Below are positions 60,577-64,000 of a DNA stretch of 64,000 nucleotides, piece by piece. The notes under the pieces were generated by a model. It saw only the letters and a list, made by a program, of their open reading frames with translations, was not told where the DNA came from and did no database searches. How positions within the stretch are numbered: position 1 is the first letter of the stretch; every line of letters starts with the position of its first letter. This DNA comes from Tateyamaria sp. syn59. GTDB lineage: Bacteria > Pseudomonadota > Alphaproteobacteria > Rhodobacterales > Rhodobacteraceae. Location of the stretch: assembly GCF_007995245.1 (NCBI RefSeq), contig NZ_VCBA01000003.1:251184-315183 (forward strand), written 5' to 3'. The position numbers and the translations under genes were made by a program.

Positions 60577-61509
60577 ATGAAAGAGCTTTTGACCTCGGCC
60601 GCCTTTGCGCTGGCCGCCCTGACCGGCCCCGCGCTGGCAGACTACCCCACCGGACCGGTGCAGTTCATCGTGCCGTGGCCGCCGGGTGATTTCGAGGACA
60701 TCCTGACACGCATGATCGCCGCCGATATGGCCGAAGCGACGGGGCAACCTGCGTCCGTGGTCAATCGTCCGGGCGGTGGCGATGGGCCATTTCCGGGCGC
60801 TTTGGAAGTGCTGAATGCGCCCAATGACGGGTCGGTGATCGGGTCGTTTGTGATCGGCGTGCCCATCGTCGGCCCGCAGATCGACATCGGAATCGAAGAG
60901 GACAGCTTCGTGCCTATCGGCATCTTTCTGACCTACCCGTTCGTGTTGGCCGCGTCAGGGGATGCGCCCTACTCCAACATGGCGGAGCTGGCGGAACATG
61001 CGCAGGACAACGACGTTGTACTAGGCCATTTCGGTGCTGGCCTGACGCCCACGGCTGTGTCCATGGCGGCGGCGGCCAAGATGGGGTTTGAGTTCGCGGA
61101 TGACAGCGCCTTTGACCTTCTGGATTGCAACACGCTGTCGTCAGGCGACGCGGATGTGATCAACACAACGCTAGCCCTGATCGAGCCGTGCCTTGGCGAC
61201 ATCAATGTGCTGGGCAACATCGGCGCCGAACCTATTGCTAAGCTTGATGGCGTTGAAACCATTGCGGCCCAATCCGGCGTGAATGATGTCGAGCTGTGGA
61301 ACGGTCTGTTCGTGACCAAGGGCACACCGCAGGAGGTGATCGACACCATCGCGGCCGTGGCTGCCGAAACCATGGCCTCGGACGAAGCGCAGCAGTTGAT
61401 GGCCGAAACAGGTGCCGCGGTCTACTGGCAAGGTCAGGAGGAAGCGCAGGCACGTATCGAAGCGGATCGTGCCAAATCTGCCGAGATCAACGAGATCCTC
61501 GGGCGCTGA
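60577..61509 (+). CDS. tripartite tricarboxylate transporter binding protein (TctC)
   Basis: A 310-residue periplasmic binding protein of the Bug/TctC family. Signal peptide MKELLTSAAFALAALTGPALA, then GPVQFIVPWPPGDFEDILTR and VVNRPGGGDGPFPGALEV, where the Bug motif carries the ligand carboxylate loop. The start at 60577 has GGGAGAG in place; a GTG six bases earlier is less likely. Bug proteins bind organic and aromatic acids or amino acids; the residues that would tell which cannot be judged here. Confidence 0.88.
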   Translation: MKELLTSAAFALAALTGPALADYPTGPVQFIVPWPPGDFEDILTRMIAADMAEATGQPASVVNRPGGGDGPFPGALEVLNAPNDGSVIGSFVIGVPIVGPQIDIGIEEDSFVPIGIFLTYPFVLAASGDAPYSNMAELAEHAQDNDVVLGHFGAGLTPTAVSMAAAAKMGFEFADDSAFDLLDCNTLSSGDADVINTTLALIEPCLGDINVLGNIGAEPIAKLDGVETIAAQSGVNDVELWNGLFVTKGTPQEVIDTIAAVAAETMASDEAQQLMAETGAAVYWQGQEEAQARIEADRAKSAEINEILGR

Positions 61510-61557
61510 GCCAGCCGGGGGTGGCCATGGTCGCCCCCCTATAGCGAGAGAGAACGT

Positions 61558-62271
61558 ATGTCCCGCCTGAAGCTCGGCATCCTACAAGTGAACCACGACC
61601 GGTCGGTCGAGGTCGGCGACGCCTTTCCCGACGATGCCCACCGTTTCCGCGACCTGTTCGATGCGCAGGAGCAGCGGTTCACCTACCGGGTCTACATGAC
61701 CATCGGGGGCGAGGTGCCTGCGGATGTGGAGGAGCATGACGCCTATCTGATTACTGGCTCGCCGCTGAGCTTGCTGGACGATCTGACCTTTTTGCCGCCG
61801 CTGTATGATTTCATCCGGGTCTGTGATGCGGCGCGCAAGCCGCTTCTGGGGGCGTGTTTCGGGCATCAGGCGATTGCCGTTGCCTTGGGCGGTGCTGTTG
61901 CGCGGCGGGACTGGAATATTGGCATAGATCAGATCGAGATAACGGCGTCGCGGCCTTGGATGCAGCCTGTCGCCAAGTCACTGAATTTATATCAGTTTCA
62001 CCATGATTCGGTGACGCAATTGCCCGCCGATTGCACCGCCTATGCGGCGTCGACCAAATGTGCCATCGCTGGCTTTACCAAGGGCAATCATATCTTCACC
62101 ACGCAGGCGCATCCCGAGTTTTCCGATCCGTTCATGCGCTGCGTTCTGGACTACACCAAACCGCATCTGAGCGACGCAGAAGTGGCGGACGCCGAGGCGA
62201 CGTTGGCCCGCCACAATGATGGCCCGATCTTTGCCGATTGGGCGACACGGTTCTTTGGGGGGACGCCATGA
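61558..62271 (+). CDS. class I glutamine amidotransferase domain protein
   Basis: A 237-residue stand-alone class I GATase. The triad is Cys100 in GACFGHQA, His185 and Glu187 in TQAHPEFSDP. In this family members hydrolyse glutamine for a partner synthetase or hydrolyse gamma-glutamyl compounds (PuuD type). Here no synthetase partner of the classical kind is seen, but a glutamine synthetase-like gene follows two genes later, so hydrolysis of a gamma-glutamyl product is a fair guess. It overlaps the P450 start by four bases (ATGA). Confidence 0.85.
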   Translation: MSRLKLGILQVNHDRSVEVGDAFPDDAHRFRDLFDAQEQRFTYRVYMTIGGEVPADVEEHDAYLITGSPLSLLDDLTFLPPLYDFIRVCDAARKPLLGACFGHQAIAVALGGAVARRDWNIGIDQIEITASRPWMQPVAKSLNLYQFHHDSVTQLPADCTAYAASTKCAIAGFTKGNHIFTTQAHPEFSDPFMRCVLDYTKPHLSDAEVADAEATLARHNDGPIFADWATRFFGGTP

Positions 62272-63488
62272 AGAACCTGGCCGATCACGACAGTTTCGTA
62301 GACGGGGTGCCGCATGACACCTTTGCCCATATGCGCGCGGATCACCCTTTGCACTGGACGGATGCGTTTGGTGGGCAGCGCGGGTTCTGGTCCCTGACAC
62401 GTTACGCAGATATCATGGCGGCGCAGCGGGATGCGGCGACCTTTTCCAGTGCGCAGGGCATCCGGATCGAGGATCAGAGCCGCGAGGAATACCTCGCTCG
62501 ACGCACTTTTCAGGAGACGGACCCGCCGGACCATAGGGTCACGCGCCGCGCAGTGAACCCGGCTTTTGCAAAGCCTGTCGTCGCGCAGTTTGAACCGCTG
62601 ATCCGGGACCTGGCCCGCGACATCGTGGCGGAGGCGCTGGAACACGCCGAGTTCGACGCTGTGGACCTGATTGCCAAGCGTCTGCCCATGCTCATGCTGG
62701 GCCGCATTCTTGGCGTTCCCGAAAATGACCTCGATTGGCTGGTCGAGCGGGGCGATGCGCTGATCGGCAACACTGATCCGGACTTTACTGACACCGTGAT
62801 CGACAAGGTCGATACCGAAGCCTACCGCATGATGCCGTTTCGCTCGCCTGCGGGCGTAGAATTGTACGATTACGCTGAAGATATCCTTACCGGCGCGCGC
62901 GAGGTGGATGAGACGGGTATTCTGGCGCGTGTTTTGCGCGCCGAGGATGGGGCGATCCGGGGACAGGAGTTCAAGAACTTCTTTTGCCTGCTGGTGGCCG
63001 CGGGTAACGATACGACGCGCTATTCCATCGCGATGGCGCTGCATCTGCTGACGCAGCAGAAGAGACTGCTCGAGACGCTGCAATCGGGTCAGGTGTGGGA
63101 GACATGTGCTGATGAGTTCATCCGGCTTGCGTCACCGACCTTGCACTTCAGGCGCACAGCCACGCGCGATGTGGCGATGCACGGCCAGACCATTCGCGCA
63201 GGCGACAAGGTGCTGATGTGGTTCGTGTCGGGCAGCCGGGACGAGGCGATGTTCGACGACCCGAATACCGCCCATCTGGACCGCAGCCCGAACAGGCACC
63301 TCGCCTTTGGTCAGGGCGGGCCGCATGTCTGTCTGGGCATGTGGCTGGCCAAGCTGGAACTGCGGTGTGTGCTGGAAGAATTGGCCAGCCGCATCAGCGG
63401 GTTGCAGGCCCTTGACGCGCCCACCTGGACCCGGTCGAATTTTATCTGCGGGGTCAAGTCCCTGACCGTCCGCCCCATACTGAAGTGA
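62268..63488 (+). CDS. cytochrome P450
   Basis: A 406-residue soluble P450. I-helix oxygen-activating motif AAGNDTTRYS, K-helix ExxR in DEFIRLASP, the heme-binding loop FGQGGPHVCLG with thiolate Cys355. No ferredoxin or ferredoxin reductase gene lies in the window, so electrons must come from elsewhere. In the operon it could hydroxylate or N/O-dealkylate the imported substrate before the amine and ring-cleavage steps; inference. Start at 62268 with GGGGGGA; an upstream frame at 62238 is an artefact of overlap. Confidence 0.9.
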   Translation: MKNLADHDSFVDGVPHDTFAHMRADHPLHWTDAFGGQRGFWSLTRYADIMAAQRDAATFSSAQGIRIEDQSREEYLARRTFQETDPPDHRVTRRAVNPAFAKPVVAQFEPLIRDLARDIVAEALEHAEFDAVDLIAKRLPMLMLGRILGVPENDLDWLVERGDALIGNTDPDFTDTVIDKVDTEAYRMMPFRSPAGVELYDYAEDILTGAREVDETGILARVLRAEDGAIRGQEFKNFFCLLVAAGNDTTRYSIAMALHLLTQQKRLLETLQSGQVWETCADEFIRLASPTLHFRRTATRDVAMHGQTIRAGDKVLMWFVSGSRDEAMFDDPNTAHLDRSPNRHLAFGQGGPHVCLGMWLAKLELRCVLEELASRISGLQALDAPTWTRSNFICGVKSLTVRPILK

Positions 63489-63493
63489 CAGCC

Positions 63494-64000
63494 ATGACGA
63501 CCCGCACCCGTATCCTGTTCTGCGATCTGCTCAACCTGCCACGGGGCAAGTTTGTACCGCCGGATGTGGCTGCGGGTGGCCGGATCGGCTTTGCCCGGGG
63601 CGTGTTCGGCACGACCTTTGACCGCGATCTGATCCCGGTGCCCGGGGCGGGCGTGTTTGACGGTATCCCCGACATGGAACTGTTGCTGGACGGTGACCGC
63701 CGCCCTGACTGGCAAAGGGACAGTGAGATCGCGTTGGGAACTCTGCATGTAGACGGCGCCCCCTTTGGTCTGTGCGCTCGCGCACGGCTGCAGGCGGCTG
63801 TTGCTGTTTGGGAGGCGAAGGGGCTGACGCCGATGGTGGGGCTGGAGATGGAAGCCTATGTCTTTCAGCAGGATGCGGATGGGGTCTGGACGCCATATGA
63901 CACGCCCGGCGCTTTTGTGTACGGCACAGGTCCGCAGAACGATCCCGCAGGGTTGATGGAGGCGTTGTGGTCGACGGCGGATGCTGTGGGCCTGCCCCTC
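63494..64000 (+). CDS. glutamine synthetase-like ligase, N-terminal part, cut by window end
   Basis: The frame runs from ATG at 63494 to the last base with no stop; 169 residues are visible. Start MTTRTRILFCDLLNLPRGK; the N-terminal beta-grasp of glutamine synthetase is recognisable (FCDLLNLPRGKFV, GTLHVDGAPFGLCARAR) and the active-site glutamates Glu118 and Glu120 stand in PMVGLEMEAYVF. In amine-catabolic operons such proteins ligate glutamate to an amine (PuuA, GMAS). This is probably such a gamma-glutamyl ligase rather than the nitrogen-assimilating enzyme. It begins five bases after the P450 stop. Confidence 0.8.
   Translation, partial: MTTRTRILFCDLLNLPRGKFVPPDVAAGGRIGFARGVFGTTFDRDLIPVPGAGVFDGIPDMELLLDGDRRPDWQRDSEIALGTLHVDGAPFGLCARARLQAAVAVWEAKGLTPMVGLEMEAYVFQQDADGVWTPYDTPGAFVYGTGPQNDPAGLMEALWSTADAVGLPL

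Overview
The window looks like a chromosomal segment of an alphaproteobacterium of the Rhodobacterales (Roseobacter type). Grounds are high GC, the conserved order murA / DUF2948 / hisD / UPF0262 / low-molecular-weight phosphatase, the many overlapping stop/start junctions, and the recurring hairpin repeats between genes. This rests on recognising families and gene order; no database search was possible. No rRNA, CRISPR array, prophage or intact insertion sequence was seen.

Layout. 1-12 kb: a cut-off tRNA-Thr, then murA, hisD, lepA and small accessory genes (acetyltransferases, phosphatase, lipoproteins), with an unassigned 489-aa gene and an AT-richer island (about 10.9-12.3 kb) holding a secreted and a membrane protein of unknown function. 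12.3-12.9 kb: a wrecked REP-associated transposase interrupted by two hairpin elements. 13.0-20.5 kb: a PA14-type secreted protein and a tightly coupled minus-strand glycan operon (four glycosyltransferases, histidine phosphatase, polysaccharide deacetylase, small methyltransferase). 20.7-31 kb: a large MscS channel, a DbpA-type RNA helicase and a peptide-type ABC importer. 31-38 kb: a second small methyltransferase and a beta-oxidation operon resembling pimeloyl-CoA degradation. 38-50.4 kb: pentose locus (rpe, xylBA, xylR, xylFHG, glk) with a secreted di-heme peroxidase and an FG-GAP protein embedded in it. 50.4-64 kb: homoprotocatechuate meta-cleavage genes (hpaE, hpaD, hpaG, hpaH) with an aromatic amino acid decarboxylase, divergent from an IclR regulator that heads a plus-strand operon of aminotransferase, tripartite tricarboxylate transporter, glutamine amidotransferase, cytochrome P450 and a glutamine synthetase-like ligase cut by the window edge.

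How the genes work together. The xyl genes form a complete xylose import and isomerisation/phosphorylation route under a ROK-type repressor, with similar AT-rich candidate operators before xylB and before xylF. The last 14 kb reads as one regulon around an IclR protein: uptake of an organic acid, amine chemistry (decarboxylase, transaminase, possible gamma-glutamylation and hydrolysis), P450 oxidation, and ring cleavage by the homoprotocatechuate path. I consider this combination the best candidate for an undescribed pathway.

Several families of short palindromes recur between genes (a GTAAGGCG type, a type with a fixed TCCCCCGGA core and variable stem, a CGTGTCG-loop type, a terminator-like type, and a CGGGGAGGATTTT type). 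In two places such a palindrome supplies the stop codon of the upstream gene.
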